A stretch of 64,000 nucleotides of DNA from Gnetum montanum (taxonomy: Eukaryota > Streptophyta > Gnetopsida > Gnetales > Gnetaceae): the NCBI GenBank assembly GCA_015680685.1, contig MNCI01006016.1:214405-278404 (forward strand). The letters run 5' to 3'. Shown here in pieces: positions 1 to 10,980 of the stretch. A program made the position numbers and the translations under genes. The notes beneath the pieces were generated by a model. The model was not told the origin of the DNA, made no database searches, and worked only from the letters and a program-made list of their open reading frames with translations. Within the stretch, counting starts at the first letter, position 1. Each line of letters starts with the position of its first letter.

Positions 1-1446
1 ACTTCAATTCTACTCTGAAACTAAAATTTAGCCTCTAATATACTATTCTCAACCTCAATTATAACTTCTTCATACAACTTTTGAGTTACTTCTATTAACT
101 CTATAGGAATGCCTAAATAGTTAAGCCACTTGCATAACTTTGTTCGGATCACTAAGTCATATGCTTTTGCAAAATCAACAAAGCAAATGAAAAAACAAAT
201 TTGGACTTTTTTACAACCTCTATACTATCTAAGAGTAACTAAATGATTAATATTGAAGTGCTTTGTCTAAATCCAACATGGGAAATTGCCCTTTTCTTAT
301 TAATTTCTATCCAAGTGCCTAATCTTTGTTCATGAAGAATGCCCACTAACCACTATTATTCAATAGTCATTTAGATTGCTTTTGTCACCTTTTTTATGCG
401 AAAGTATTACTTTGCTAACCCTCCATGGTGGTTCCAAGCCATCTTCAACCACTGTATTTAGTCTTTGATAGATTTCTTTATGAATAAGATTTCCTACCCA
501 TTGAAGTAATTCAACACATAAGCCATTGAGATCCATAGCTTTATGATGAGCAGCGAGGTACCCCTACGCTCAACCATACAAATACAAGCATTACGCATGA
601 TCCAGTTGAACTCCAAGGACGTAGTGCTTATGCACCTTCATAGAACAAGGATGGGTTAGGCGATCGTTGTCTTCCCAAGCTTACTCGTATGGCATGATTG
701 TATGGTTAAGTAAACTTGAGGTATATGATTTTTATGCTTTTTATGTTTTATGCCCTGGTGCTAAAGAGGGAAGAAGTGAATTAATTGAATAACTAATTTA
801 AATTAACTAATCAGCTAAGTCCTAACTAGTCCTAACACCAACATCCATTCCCACTTTCCGTACACATCCTGAACCAGTGCAACACTACTGGAATTACCAA
901 ATGCTAATCGTTACTAGGTTACCAAGTGTTCCACGCATGCTCGAAGTGGTCGTACTAAGTGAGAGATAAGCTATTCTAAATGTTGTAAGGTTTATCACAA
1001 AGTTCATCTTTATTTCCGAACACAAGGTGTGCTCAAGGACAAAATGCTCGAATAAAGATCCATTCGCTTTATGACTCTTATTGCGAGCACTCAGAAATAA
1101 TTCTAACTCTAAGAGGAAGAAATTGCAAGAGATTGGGTAAGGGACTAAGAACTAATTGCCAAACCAAGTGCACCTACCTCTTATTTATAGGCAACAAGAC
1201 AGGTCCCGATATTGGATGTCCGATATCGCTTGGCAAGATCTGATAGCGCGGACCCGATATCGTAACCTCGATATTGCAACTCATCACTTTACTAGCTTTT
1301 AATCTCTTAATGTCATCTATTACCTCATCCAGAGTGAAATACAAGAAAGCTTGAGTAAGTATGGAGTATCTATCAACCTCCTCTGAAAAAAGCTTATTAT
1401 AAAAAACACAAATATCATGAAAAGAGATGTCAAGTGATGGGGACAT
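1..1446 (-). pseudogene. LINE reverse transcriptase, interrupted by a solo LTR
   Basis: The N-terminal part (1446-1287) reads FFSEEVD and then TLDEVIDDIKRLKASK. After the LTR is removed, the frame continues at 543 as KAMDLNGLCVEL and then PPWRVSKVIL, as expected for the LINE RT fingers (KA-GPDG-type motif). FVDFAKAYD follows near 170. The RT continues beyond the window. The exact continuation across 544-1286, with one duplicated CTTTA, shows that the LTR landed in an already existing LINE. Stops and frameshifts make it a pseudogene. Confidence 0.75.
544..1286 (-). mobile_element. Solo LTR 1 (Ty3/gypsy family of this window), reverse orientation
   Basis: A 743-bp sequence with termini TGATGAG/CTCATCA, flanked by a perfect 5-bp target duplication CTTTA (539-543 and 1287-1291). 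Its minus-strand 3' end carries the GGTTG-GCGTAGGGGTACCTCGC-type end shared with the LTRs of elements B, C, D and F. It has a TATA-like TTTATAGGC stretch at about 1178-1190 in reverse and AATAAAG in the R region. Its U3 contains GATATC and GATATT palindromic motifs. No internal sequence is attached, so it is a solo LTR left by LTR-LTR recombination. Confidence 0.88.
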
Positions 1447-1989
1447 TTTGTACTGAAGAGACTTTCAAAATTTCTTAGGCTCCTTTTTGATCATGTATGT
1501 AAAATGTTATTGCTAATTTCTAACAAAGATCCTCTTTTTATTTTTGATTAAGCATTGATACTACTTAGTCAAAGTTTATTTTTGATCTATAGTAGTTTTT
1601 TTAATGCTCCTTTTAGTTTGCACACATTCATCATCAAACTAGTGCTGATGAGTATTATGATTGTAGTCATTAGTAACTTGTTTGGCTAATTCAACTAAAA
1701 TTTTTTCCACATTCTTAGAATGTTGGTTAAAGTCCCATTACTTTTGTACTATCTCTCTATACTTATCTTTGATCTCAAATGTTAATCTTTTTTTATGCAC
1801 TTTCTTTTTCTTATTCTTTTCAATATCAAGATACAATTGGACTTGCAAGACAAACTCTAAAGAATGATGATAAGACTCCACTACCTCAGCTCCTACTATA
1901 AAGTCTTTGATGTACTTTATATTTTGAATTAATGATAGAAGAAAATTAATACAAGAATTACCTTGGGGTCTTGTAAATGTGAAAGCTGT

Positions 1990-2700
1990 AGACCCTTGGA
2001 AGTTGGCTAAGCCATTACAAATGTGCAAATCTAAAGTCTTAGGTCACTGTAAAAACTATTGGCCCATTCTGTTGATGCTACTATCTTTACAACAGCTAGT
2101 CCAATTTAGACAAGGAACAATGTTTAAGCCACCATTAGCATTTTTCCTCTAAATACTTTTTGTTTGGAGTGATCCTACTCCAACATTAAAATCTCCATAG
2201 ATAAAAATAGCTCCCTCAATTCTAAACTCCACAATATCTATTTCTAAATTCTAGAAAAGATAATCTCTAAATAAACCTACCCTATCATACAAAGTAGCTT
2301 CTCTAGGAGCAAAATAGCAAATGGCAATAAAAACACAACCTCGATTCTAGTCAATCCTTAGCCAAACACATTGCTTAAATTCATCTATCTTTTCTACCTA
2401 TGCAAGATGACCCAAAGACTTTCTGACTAAACAAAGAATACCTCCTAAGGGTCTTCCTCGTCAACCATCTAAGATTTTTTGTAGAGAATTTAATGAAGCC
2501 TAGGACAGAAAAATCTTCAAAGCATTCATCTTCCCATGTTTCCACCAAGCCAAAAATATCAAAGCAATCAAAGAAATCAATATTGTGTAAAGAAACAATT
2601 TTATTTGCAATGCCACCATCAATGTTTCTAAATCCACAGAGTAAGGAGCTTAGATATTTTTTGAGAAATTTCTTGACTATTTTTTACTTGTAATCATTAC
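1990..2700 (-). pseudogene. LINE APE-type endonuclease domain, decayed
   Basis: Family function is nicking of target DNA for target-primed reverse transcription. Translated on the minus strand in shifting frames, the order is: a start resembling RNIDGGIANK (about 2640), then DCFDIFGLVETWED, a region resembling RPLGGILCLVRK, then RVGLFRDYLF and finally GDFNVGVGSL at about 2205-2165. These match, in order, the N-terminal strand, the ETW loop and the GDFN catalytic loop of L1 endonucleases. Frameshifts lie near 2470 and 2380 and stops are scattered through it, so no functional protein is possible. Confidence 0.75.
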
Positions 2701-2880
2701 CACATTACTAACATTTAGGTAAGCCACGAGACCTTTTTCATGTGCAGCCTTAACCTTTTTCAATTGTTTTGCTTTCTCTACAAGTTCCTTACCTATCAAA
2801 TCTTCATTTATCCAAAATCTATTCCCACATTCAACCTATTTTAATCCCCCAAAGGTTAACAACCCTCAAAGAAAATATTG

Positions 2881-4681
2881 AGAGAAAAAAGAGATTTTGT
2901 ATTCGTGATTAGGCCAACCACTACATATCCATAATAATTTGCCTAAAAAAGTTCATCTCTTGACCCACCATTATAACAATTATTATTTTTTCTTTATGAC
3001 AAAGTCTAGTCAATGCAAACCTATGATAAATCCTATGAAAAAGTTCATCTCTTGGCTCAATGTTATGATAATAATTATTTATTTTCTATACCAAAGTTCA
3101 ACCACCCAAACTAAAAACCAAAAATATAAATATAAAAAAATATTTTATAACTAAAACATAAACTTTAATATGTCTCTTAATAAAAATGAATAGCATTAAA
3201 ATATTCATACACCAAAGTCAGCCCAATTGAGGTAAGACTAAAATGGGTAGGATTAAGGTATTCATACCCCTACATTACCTTAAGATAATAATGATAATTA
3301 ATATAAATAAAATTCAAACATGAGATGTATTCCAAATAATCCCCTTAATTATTACCTTAGTGCTTAAAGGACACCATTAAAAATTAGAAATAAATACGTG
3401 ATTCTTAACCGGTTGATTTGGCAATATGTACGATAAAAGATAAAAGGCCTTCCATTTATTTCTAACGCAAAAATTGCATCGTTAAGCTACGTAAGAATAA
3501 TAAGATTAGGTGTTTCTTTACTGTACATGTAGGGATTTGTGATGTACGCATGAATATGGTTGAAATGAATGAAGCTCTTTCAGCCTGCAACATGTTCATG
3601 CAACCGTGTGAATTGAAGTGTTTATGCTGTTTGTTGATATTGATATTGTTACTGAAATGGAAATCTGTAATATCATGATGATATTATCATCGCCAAAATA
3701 CGGGGAAATCATCAGACTGATCAAAGAGAAACGAATGGTGAAAATATGATGATACTTTAAATGCATGAAGGCTTTGTAAAAGTATTGACCATGAATAGAC
3801 TTATTCCCCAGAATACGAACCAGATTCTAAACCTTTGTGGGAAGTCAAAACAGTTTTCTTTTGAGTTTTCTGTTACGAGAGCACTGGGATCGATCTAGAC
3901 AATCAACTTTTCCGTATTTTATTTAAAAAGAAAAAGATGATACCACCTTATCTTAACTCACATAAAGAAAAGCAGCTGTTCCAATGCCATGAATCCAAAT
4001 AGGAAGTTTGAAATCCAAGCATGGTGCCATGGGACACACACAAATTCCACAAAATCCCAAACCCTACTGCACACACAAGATCGAGTGGACCAGCAAACCC
4101 ACCAAAGATATTTGGCACATATGCCCAAATGTCCAATCAATCTTCCCTTGATTCCAGACAAACAGGAATTCAATTTCCATAGCATATTCTGAAAATTTGT
4201 GGGCTTGTCCTTATTCTTGTCGTGTTCTACATTGCTCATCATGTTACAGATTAGCTCTGCATTATTCGTAACAATATCTACAGAAATTGGCGGTCTTTTT
4301 CAAATTTTGACATGGTTACAGTTCACATCATTCCTTTTGACTCTCCACCACCATCATGCAGAATTGGAGAGCACTCATTTGGCAGCCATGGAATGGACAG
4401 AGCATTGGACTGCAGGCAGGGAAGGACCCGTGAATTATCAGTCAGTCAGAAGCCAACAAACAGACGTGATTGGTTGTTCCAGTGATCTCTGGCCTGTTTC
4501 AACCTTTCTGCTCTTTCCACCCTCAGCCTTTCCTTCCAAGTTTCCTCACACCTGCAAAATTTTTTCCCCAGTTTTTTTCTCCGTCATCATTGGCCAAATC
4601 TTATCCAACACAGAATGAAATGCATTTGTTTTGTTTTGTTTTCTTTTTTTCTTTACTTATTCTTTTTCTTTCTTATTCTTT
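2881..4681. other. AT-rich intergenic DNA with no recognisable gene
   Basis: Short low-complexity ORFs only. The stretch 3000-3400 is A/T-rich with similar short phrases such as a repeated 'aagttcatctcttg' (2948 and 3041). The part nearest 4682 is the downstream (3') flank of the minus-strand SPX-RING gene and includes a T-rich tract at 4620-4680. No repeat family, RNA gene or conserved protein was recognised. Confidence 0.6.
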
Positions 4682-4759
4682 TTAACTGTAAAACACTGAC
4701 CTCTTCTGCAACAGGAGTCCGGACTGTCTTAAACGGACAGAGTTGCAGTAAACGCCCGT
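4682..4759 (-). other. Predicted last exon of the SPX-RING gene
   Basis: The preceding intron ends in TTCTTTTACAG (4770-4760), a good acceptor. The exon is in phase 0 with exon 4, which ends CGTCAG before GT at 4965-4964. It encodes 25 residues, opening [10 protein letters not shown] and closing with FYS then TAA. The usual family sequence after CPLCR is (A)GVY--AVHL-EL--LL, so the match supports the exon even though it is short. If exon 4 were read through instead, the protein would stop after RQVSLNT. Confidence 0.72.
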
Positions 4760-6413
4760 CTGTAAAAGAACAAAATCCACAGAGCAATGATGAATGGATT
4801 ACTTTGGGCTAGAAATTTAGAAAATGAAAAGATTTGTAGTACTATCCATAGTTTGAATTTGTTTTTAACAATTCAGGACTTTCAAATCATAGCACATCTG
4901 TTATGATTGCAATTGATGTTGCAAGGAGTAGTGGCTACAGAGAGAGATCATGTATTGAGTGAAACCTGACGGCAGATAGGGCATTTGGAGTTGCTGCTAG
5001 CAGTCTTCAAGCCAACAATGGTGGACACAGAGGCGCTGCTACAGGCACAGCTGTTGCAGAAAATGTGGCCGCATCCCAGTGCGACTGGCTCAAACACCAT
5101 TTCCTGGATTTCACTATCAAATTCTGTGAAAACCTCATTCGGCCTTGTATTTAAGGCGTAATCAGAATATAGAACTCATTTTAGAATTGGGTTATAAAAT
5201 CCTGACTCAACCCATTCTGACATTTTACAGAAACAATTCAACTGATTTCTTGGGCTTGATTATTTAAGTCTAGTCTGAGGGTTGAACGCAGATTGGGCAG
5301 TTGAGATTGAACTTACCAAGCAAATTGGGCAGTTGAGATTGAAGTCCATCTTGAAGAATTCATGCTTGCAACAGATTATGGTGGGCTCGTTCATCTCATT
5401 AAAAGTGAAGCTGCATGCGAATCCGTTCATGGCTCTTTTCTGGTTGGGGCTTGCAGAATTGATGTACAGAGCACAGAGCTCAATCAGCCATGAGGATTTC
5501 AGCAATTCTACTCGCTTGTTCTGCAGCTTCTGCAGTTTCTCCCCGCCGTCCCCATTCTGCAACTGCAAGCCAAGTGCTAAGAAGTCTGAACAGATATCAA
5601 TCTAGAGAATAATCAAAACTAGTATGGTTTCATTCTGTAAGAAGCAGAAAATTGTGGAGAATGATCAGAGTAATTAAAGAAAATTCACTCACTTTTTCGA
5701 ATTTGCTGAGAAGTTTTCTTATGAACATGGCGTTTCTTGCAGCATACATGATCAGACTGCAGGTCTCCTCCATCATCTTGAGCTTGGCGTCAGGGAAAAG
5801 ATTTCTTGGTCGCCACAGAATCTTTTCAAATCCACAGATTATCCGATGAGGGCGAAGCAAACTCCTGGAACAGGACGCAAAACTCCTTTCTACTGAGGAA
5901 ATCTGACTAGTGATTTCGGTCAAAAACTTTTCCTGGCACTCTGCAAACCTCACAAATGATCAGTTTTCTCAGGAAGAAGAGTAGAATACTTCTTTTGCAA
6001 GCTAGAATGCACTAAACGTAAGTTCTTCTATCCATTTCATTGCTCATCGCTGAAATGAAGTGGTTCTTGGATAAAATTGGAAAAACAGTAGGATTTCACA
6101 ATCAATGCAAGAAACAACTAATTTCAGAATACTTCCTTTCCAGCAGGGATCTGGATAAACCAAACCAAACAGCTGGGTTTTGCTTGCAGCAATTACCTGC
6201 ACAAGGGCCATGTTTAGGAAGGTTTTGATCAGGCTCCACCACATCGTCTTTATTGTGAGGACAGTTTCTGAGCATAGCCTTGAGTTTCTTGTATTCAATA
6301 TTGAAGCATGTATCAGCAATCAAGCATGTGGCCTTCTTTTCATCTTCTTGTTGCTGCAATTTTTTCTCAGCATCCTTACACTCCAAGGACTTTCCTCTGC
6401 GAGATTTCTTCAT
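4682..6413 (-). CDS. SPX-RING E3 ubiquitin ligase, BAH1/NLA family, five exons
   Basis: Proposed coding exons on the minus strand: 6413-6197, 5940-5693, 5562-5317, 5103-4966 and 4759-4682. They give 308 residues with consistent phases and GT-AG borders. Exon 1 and exon 2 encode the SPX domain: [11 protein letters not shown] in exon 1 is the inositol-phosphate-binding helix, and [16 protein letters not shown] in exon 2 is its C-terminal helix. Exons 3 and 4 form a C3HC4 RING: CPICL, then CGHIFCNSC, then CPICR, with 11 residues between the first CPIC and CGH. Exon 5 starts TGVYCNSV, matching the family's post-RING segment. In angiosperms this family (NLA) ubiquitinates phosphate and nitrate transporters at membranes. 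Oddities: the N-terminus is 8-10 residues longer than usual, and TAA ends the protein about 30 residues earlier than the family's usual ~335. The start codon is uncertain because an upstream exon is possible. It is the only convincing host gene here. Confidence 0.88.
5292..5343. repeat. 32-bp-period tandem duplication across the exon 3 splice donor
   Basis: A 20-base string at 5292-5311 recurs at 5324-5343. On the minus strand the coding copy encodes the NCPIC start of the RING finger, and the second copy lies just inside intron 3, after the GTAAGT donor at 5316-5311. It probably arose by a local slippage duplication that spared the donor. Confidence 0.85.
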
Positions 6414-7845
6414 CAGGGATTCTTGGGTCCTTCTTGTTCTTCTGATTTCCTCCTCCTGTTCTCGAATTTAAGCTCTTTGGTTATGGGAGTTTACCAAGAA
6501 AATGGTCCACTGTACATTAGTTTAATAAACCAAATCAGACATCCATCGTCATCAAGAAAGCGAAGCTTATTGGCAGCATCACCATCAAGATAACCACAGT
6601 GGGATTGGGGATGGATGGATTACCCTGAGGAATGAAATTGAGGTTTGTTGTGAATCGCACTCTGGGAATGCAGACAAGAAAGCCTCTGCAGAATATTACT
6701 AATGGATTCCATTTCATTCCATGGCCTACTGCTGCTGTTTCTGCTGTTGCAGCTGACTGCACAATCCATCAACCCTCTCTTTCTCTATCTGCTTTTCCTT
6801 ATCTCTGATAAATGATGCAAAGCAAAGCAAAGAAAGGCATGTTTGGATGATTGGATTGTTCATAGAACTACGGGAGGCCTGTAATGTCTTAAATTGCAGC
6901 ATGTGGGGCTGGCCTCTGATACCAGGGTTGGCCAGGGGGCGCATGCCTCTTGTGCTCTCTATCATGCAAATTACATGTGGGTTGTCCTGATTGCAAGTAT
7001 CAAATCCTGTATGGAATAAGGAAAGCATACCATCATCTTCATCTTCCGTTTACCTGATTGGGCATATTCTTCCCCTGATAGTTACGGACTTGCACATTAG
7101 AAGATGAAAGATGACGATGATGATAAAAAGAGAGGGCGACTCCTTTGCTAGACCTGTTGCATGGTCTAGTCATTTATTTTGACAGTCTGTCTGCAGCTTA
7201 CACTATGAAATTATAATGGCTTTCGAATCGAATCTTCAGTGGTCTGAGATATGAAACCATACCACTTTCCAATATTATTTTAACATACTTGCGGAATAAT
7301 ATCTGAAGCAGTTGCTACTTTTTCGTTATTAATCTTTTCTCCAATAACCCTGATTGGACAATGAGAGCACTATTGGAAAGGTTAACACAGAATATAAGTA
7401 TTGTACACAAAGAATCTAGGTAATGTACAGATGGAATTAAGACGCGCCTAATTTTGCTGTCGGATTGTGGAGACATACCGTTTGTAATTTCCGTCTTCCT
7501 TGGTTTTAATAATCTCAGTTTCGTTGTGTTTAAACGGGTAAGCATGATTTATTGTTAAAAATTAGCCCTCATGATTCATGCTGGTTCAAAGCAAATTAAT
7601 GAATTTTGACTTTTTATCTCATAAACCATGGGTGTCGAACCTTGATAAATATTTTATTTCATTCAATCCTTAGTGGTTGCTTTGGCCAAAGTGCGTTTAT
7701 CCTTATTTTATTAACGTTTTTGTTTAAGTTGGTCAAGTTGTCCCAACTATGTGGGATTATTTTCACATGTATGGTTACCGTATTCCAAAATCATTCTAAG
7801 AAGGTTTTCTAATTTATAATTTATATTTATTTTTAGCTTAGCAAT
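6414..7845. other. Upstream flank of the SPX-RING gene; promoter/5'UTR candidate region, no other gene recognised
   Basis: The reading frame of exon 1 remains open upstream to about 6470, with no further ATG. Beyond it lie CTG/CAG-rich stretches (6720-6760) and several short ORFs that match nothing I recognise. A 5'UTR and promoter for the minus-strand gene should lie here, but no single TATA or start-site assignment is justified. The part 7300-7845 is AT-rich with no feature. Confidence 0.45.
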
Positions 7846-7935
7846 AAGGATCTTGATCTAGTAACCCTAAGTTATAGGGTTCAATTTTACTGGGCAACAC
7901 TAAATTATAAATTTAAAAAATTCAAGCTAGTTATT
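7846..7935 (+). repeat. SINE-like (tRNA-derived) repeat, degenerate copy
   Basis: It contains a 'gatctagtaac' A-box-like string and 'gggttcaattttactgggc' as a B-box-like string, followed by 'actaaattataaa'. This is the same order as the better copies at 7940-8084 and 8131-8240. It is the weakest member of the cluster. Confidence 0.4.
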
Positions 7936-7939
7936 TTCT

Positions 7940-8084
7940 AAATATTTAGATGATCAAGCATTTATCCTAAATTCTTATAATAAGTCCAATTAGAACTTTA
8001 TACCTTAATCATTGCCAACCAAAATTGAATCCATGACTTGGATCTTTCAAATCAAAAGTCTTACTACTAGGCTAACACCTCATC
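7940..8084 (-). repeat. SINE-like repeat, inverted copy
   Basis: Reverse complement reads GTTAGCCTAGTAGTAAGAC, then GGATTCAATTTTGG, then a 'tataaagttctaatt' tail. That is an A-box, B-box and tail in the order of tRNA-derived SINEs. It lies in inverted orientation to the copy starting at 8131, so the pair could form a long hairpin. Confidence 0.55.
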
Positions 8085-8130
8085 CAAGGCAATGTTATAT
8101 TCCTCTATAAGGTCACATTTGAGACTAACA

Positions 8131-8250
8131 ATGAGGTATTAACTAGTGGTAAGACTTTTGATTTGAAAGCTCAAAGTCATGGGTTCGATTTTGGTGGGCA
8201 ATGTTGAGTTATAAAGTTCTAATTAGACTATTTATTTTAGGGTATATCTA
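8131..8250 (+). repeat. SINE-like repeat, forward copy
   Basis: A-box-like 'aactagtggtaag' (8141-8153) is followed by the B-box 'gggttcgattttggtgggc' (8181-8199). The tail 'gagttataaagttctaatt' also occurs at 20478-20497. The sequence resembles a tRNA-derived head with a short unrelated tail. A target duplication was not found. Confidence 0.55.
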
Positions 8251-8391
8251 TCTTACAATTATTTCAGGTTCTAACACCTCAAAATATTATATTCCTCTAT
8301 AAATCAAATTCTTTTTGCATTCCAATACAGGCCCCACTCCCTCTTCTTAGGTTAAGCAAGTAAATTAATTATGTAGGTTAAGCTAGTGATA

Positions 8392-8460
8392 GGTGGATCA
8401 ATTAGTTAGCTCATTAGTCTTGTTAGGCAAAAGGTTGCTAGTTCGAATCATATTCATAGT
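8392..8460 (+). repeat. tRNA-like SINE head, second family
   Basis: 'ttagctcattag' (8406-8417) fits a Pol III A box and 'agttcgaatca' (8440-8450) fits a B box, spaced about 23 bases apart. The arms do not pair as a functional tRNA acceptor stem, so this is a tRNA-derived repeat and not a tRNA gene. Confidence 0.4.
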
Positions 8461-8470
8461 ATCAAACTAT

Positions 8471-9035
8471 GAATATTACATTTGGAAGCATAGATGCAAT
8501 GTTATCTTTCAAAGGATTGATTATTCCGATATATGTCATCTAACTATTATGGAAAAATTGTAGATCTTATGCCTTGTTCATTTCCAACTCAAATCTCAAG
8601 CATCAAAGTTCAAAATGGATATTCATCAGTTGATTCATCTCTTACAACCTTGGGAAAGACATGCAATTTCAAGCAACCTTCTTCAACAAGAATAATTGCA
8701 CAGAAGCTTCCCTTCTTAATTTTGAGTGGAGTCACTAAATAAGAGTCTCTCTGTATATTCTCGAGTGTTATCTTCCCCATACAATTTTCTACCAATCTTT
8801 CTCTTCTACTGGGTCAGTTGATCTTAGTGGATGGTAGTTCCTCGAATTGGGTTTCCTCCTTTCGTGATTAGTAATTTATGAGGATGTTTCCCAAAGTAAC
8901 ATCCCTCATAATTTAAGTTTTCCTTCTCTATCTAATCTATGTGACTTAATGTGGATTATGTATTTGTTACTCTTTCTCCTCACTCCCCCCCACTATTCAT
9001 AGTATCATTAAATTTCTTTCTAATTCTTTTAAAAG
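8471..9035. other. Intergenic, no feature recognised
   Basis: Only short overlapping ORFs of 60-70 codons on both strands, with no family match. It ends in the AAAAG target duplication of element B at 9031-9035. Confidence 0.5.
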
Positions 9036-9889
9036 TGATGAGTCATATTTTGTAGGGCCACAATGTCAAGTATCCAATATCAGGGCACAACCTCGGATGT
9101 CAGGCATCCGATATCACCCCTTCCATGTGAGCCTATAAATACCACACTTGGGTGCATGGTTGGGAGATGGCACATAAATTTTAGATAGCTTTTCATAGAT
9201 TTTAGAGTAGTCAAAATTTTGTTTTCTAGTGCATGCCTGCAATGTGATGTTGAGTGATTGTACAACATCCTTATTCAAGTGTGACGTACATGGATGCATT
9301 ACATGACTGGCAATAAAGATCGAGGTTACTTTCATCATTGCATCATCCACTTAGAATTATTATTGCTTTCAATTGCTTAAATGTTTACTATTTTCCTTGG
9401 CTAATGTTTTCATTTATTGCTCTTTATTATTCCTGTCATTAAGTAGAATGAGTAAGACTAATCGTGAGCACTTAACTATAATTAGTTGATAGCCCAATAG
9501 TGTATCATTTGGTGCACCTAACAACGTACGCTTGGTAATCCAAACAATAGTTACACAAAGTCCAAGGCATGTACAGATGATTAGGAATGGATAGTCATCA
9601 CACATAGACTAGTTTAGATTTTACTTTCCATTGTTAATTAACTTAATTAATTTATCTCTTTATTATCATTAGGAGTAGTTGAGGGCTTGACAACATTAAT
9701 CATATGTCTCACTTTGAACTAAACCATATGTGACAAAGCTATCATTAGTCAAAGTGAAAAAACAAAGAACTGTGATCAAGGCATAATGATTTAGATGCAT
9801 AACTAGTCCCATAAACGAAATTCAATCGAATCATGCATGAATGCTTATGATTTGTATGGTTGGGCATATGGGTACCTTGTCATTCATCA
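9036..9889 (+). repeat. 5' LTR of element B
   Basis: 854 bp, TGATGAGTCA to CATTCATCA. The U3 has TATCCAATATCAGG and CCGATATC motifs (about 9075-9115), a TATAAAT box at 9134-9140 and AATAAAG downstream. The matching 3' LTR is 18168-20311, interrupted by solo LTR 3. Confidence 0.9.
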
Positions 9890-9890
9890 T

Positions 9891-9908
9891 TAGTATCATT
9901 GCTGGGGA
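9891..9908 (+). other. Primer binding site of element B (tRNA-Asp type, decayed)
   Basis: TAGTATCATTGCTGGGGA lies one base after the LTR. It is a decayed form of the tRNA-Asp-complementary TGGCGCCGTTGCCGGGGA used by Tat/Athila-type plant elements. The differences are C-to-T or G-to-A. Confidence 0.65.
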
Positions 9909-10753
9909 TAGTGCTAGTTATCTAGATTAGTTATATTATACACAATCACTGTAAATGCATTAACAATGTATCTTTTTTGAAAATATTAAATCACACACAT
10001 CATTAACCAACAATAATGTCTCTCTCACAAGGAGGTGATAATGCATTGTATAGCAAAAGCATTCATTAGAGAATTAATGAGATATATGACAAAGAAAATT
10101 GGAGTGATCAACTTCATGCAAGGGTTTCATATGTTCATGACCACCTTGACGACACTCAAGGACTACATTTACCTAAGGCAAGAGGTGACAAAGTAAGTCC
10201 TAGAATAGGGGAGGCCTCAAGGCCTAGGACCTCCTCAAAACCTGGAAAAGATAAATCAAGGGACCTTGGGGAACATCATAGAAGCCATGGCAATTCTCCA
10301 AGTTCCTCATTCTCCTATTCCTCTTCAAAGTCTAGTTCTAACAAAGATGAATGTAGGTATAAAGACCAAGCTCATCATTGGCATCAAAATAAAAATAAAA
10401 GTAGGAATCAAAACCATGGGAAAAATCAAAGATGTCAAAATGAACATAGACAAAATTTTCATAATTAAATGACAATTTTCATCACAACATGTTTGATGAT
10501 GATGAACCATTATTGGCCACTAAGAGCCTAATGCGGATCATAGAGGTAGTTAATATACCTCACGAGCATCACAAGGAAAGTGGCCTACCTAGGCTTGATA
10601 TAAACAATATCCCTAAATTTGCAAGAGGCTATGATTTAGATCCACAACATCATGTACAAGCCTTCCATGATGCTTGTGCCTTCTACAACATTGAAAGTGG
10701 GTGCCAAAAGCTTAAGCTCTTTCCCAGGACACTAATTGATAGAGCCAAAGTGT

Positions 10754-10980
10754 TGTATAGGTCATTAAAACCAAATTCAATCCGATGGTGGGTCACATTG
10801 TTGGAACTCTTCAATGAGAAATACTAAACCTATGCAAGGGTGTCCAACCTAAGGAGATAGATCCATNTGTATAGGTCATTAAAACCAAATTCAATCCGAT
10901 GGTGGGTCACATTGTTGGAACTCTTCAATGAGAAATACTAAACCTATGTAAGGGTGTCCAACCTAAGGAGATAGATCCAT
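10754..10980 (+). repeat. 113-bp direct duplication flanking a single N (probable assembly artefact)
   Basis: 10754-10866 and 10868-10980 are the same except for one base (tatgcaagg versus tatgtaagg), and they abut an undetermined base at 10867. In homologous gag of C the segment occurs once. An unmerged contig overlap explains this better than biology. Confidence 0.85.

Larger units (their letters stand above)
1..2880 (-). mobile_element. Non-LTR retrotransposon (L1-type LINE), truncated by the window edge
   Basis: Read on the minus strand, the element runs from an endonuclease region (about 2860-2000) into a reverse transcriptase region (about 1446-1287 and 538-1). The endonuclease shows a GDFN motif (2185-2196) and ETWED. 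The RT shows FVDFAKAYD (about 154-180). These are L1-type APE endonuclease and LINE RT hallmarks. The reading frames carry many stops and shifts, so it is a relic. A solo LTR at 544-1286 splits the RT. The 3' end of the LINE lies beyond position 1; ORF1 and the 5' end are not recognisable. I see no poly-A tail or target-site duplication because both ends are missing or unclear. Confidence 0.85.

Noticed and set aside
4199-4812. Plus-strand ORFs of 139, 71 and 65 codons
   Set aside because: They overlap the last exon and 3' flank of the minus-strand gene, have no family match and reflect T-rich sequence.
6540-6562. Possible miR827 target upstream of the NLA-type gene
   Set aside because: NLA genes of angiosperms carry such a site, but the best string here matches only about 12 of 21 positions of the remembered site.
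6726-7028. Minus-strand 100-codon ORF as an extra 5' exon of the SPX-RING gene
   Set aside because: It is not SPX-like and no good donor/acceptor pair links it to exon 1.
8406-8450. tRNA gene
   Set aside because: A and B boxes are present but no acceptor or anticodon stem pairs properly; treated as a tRNA-derived repeat.
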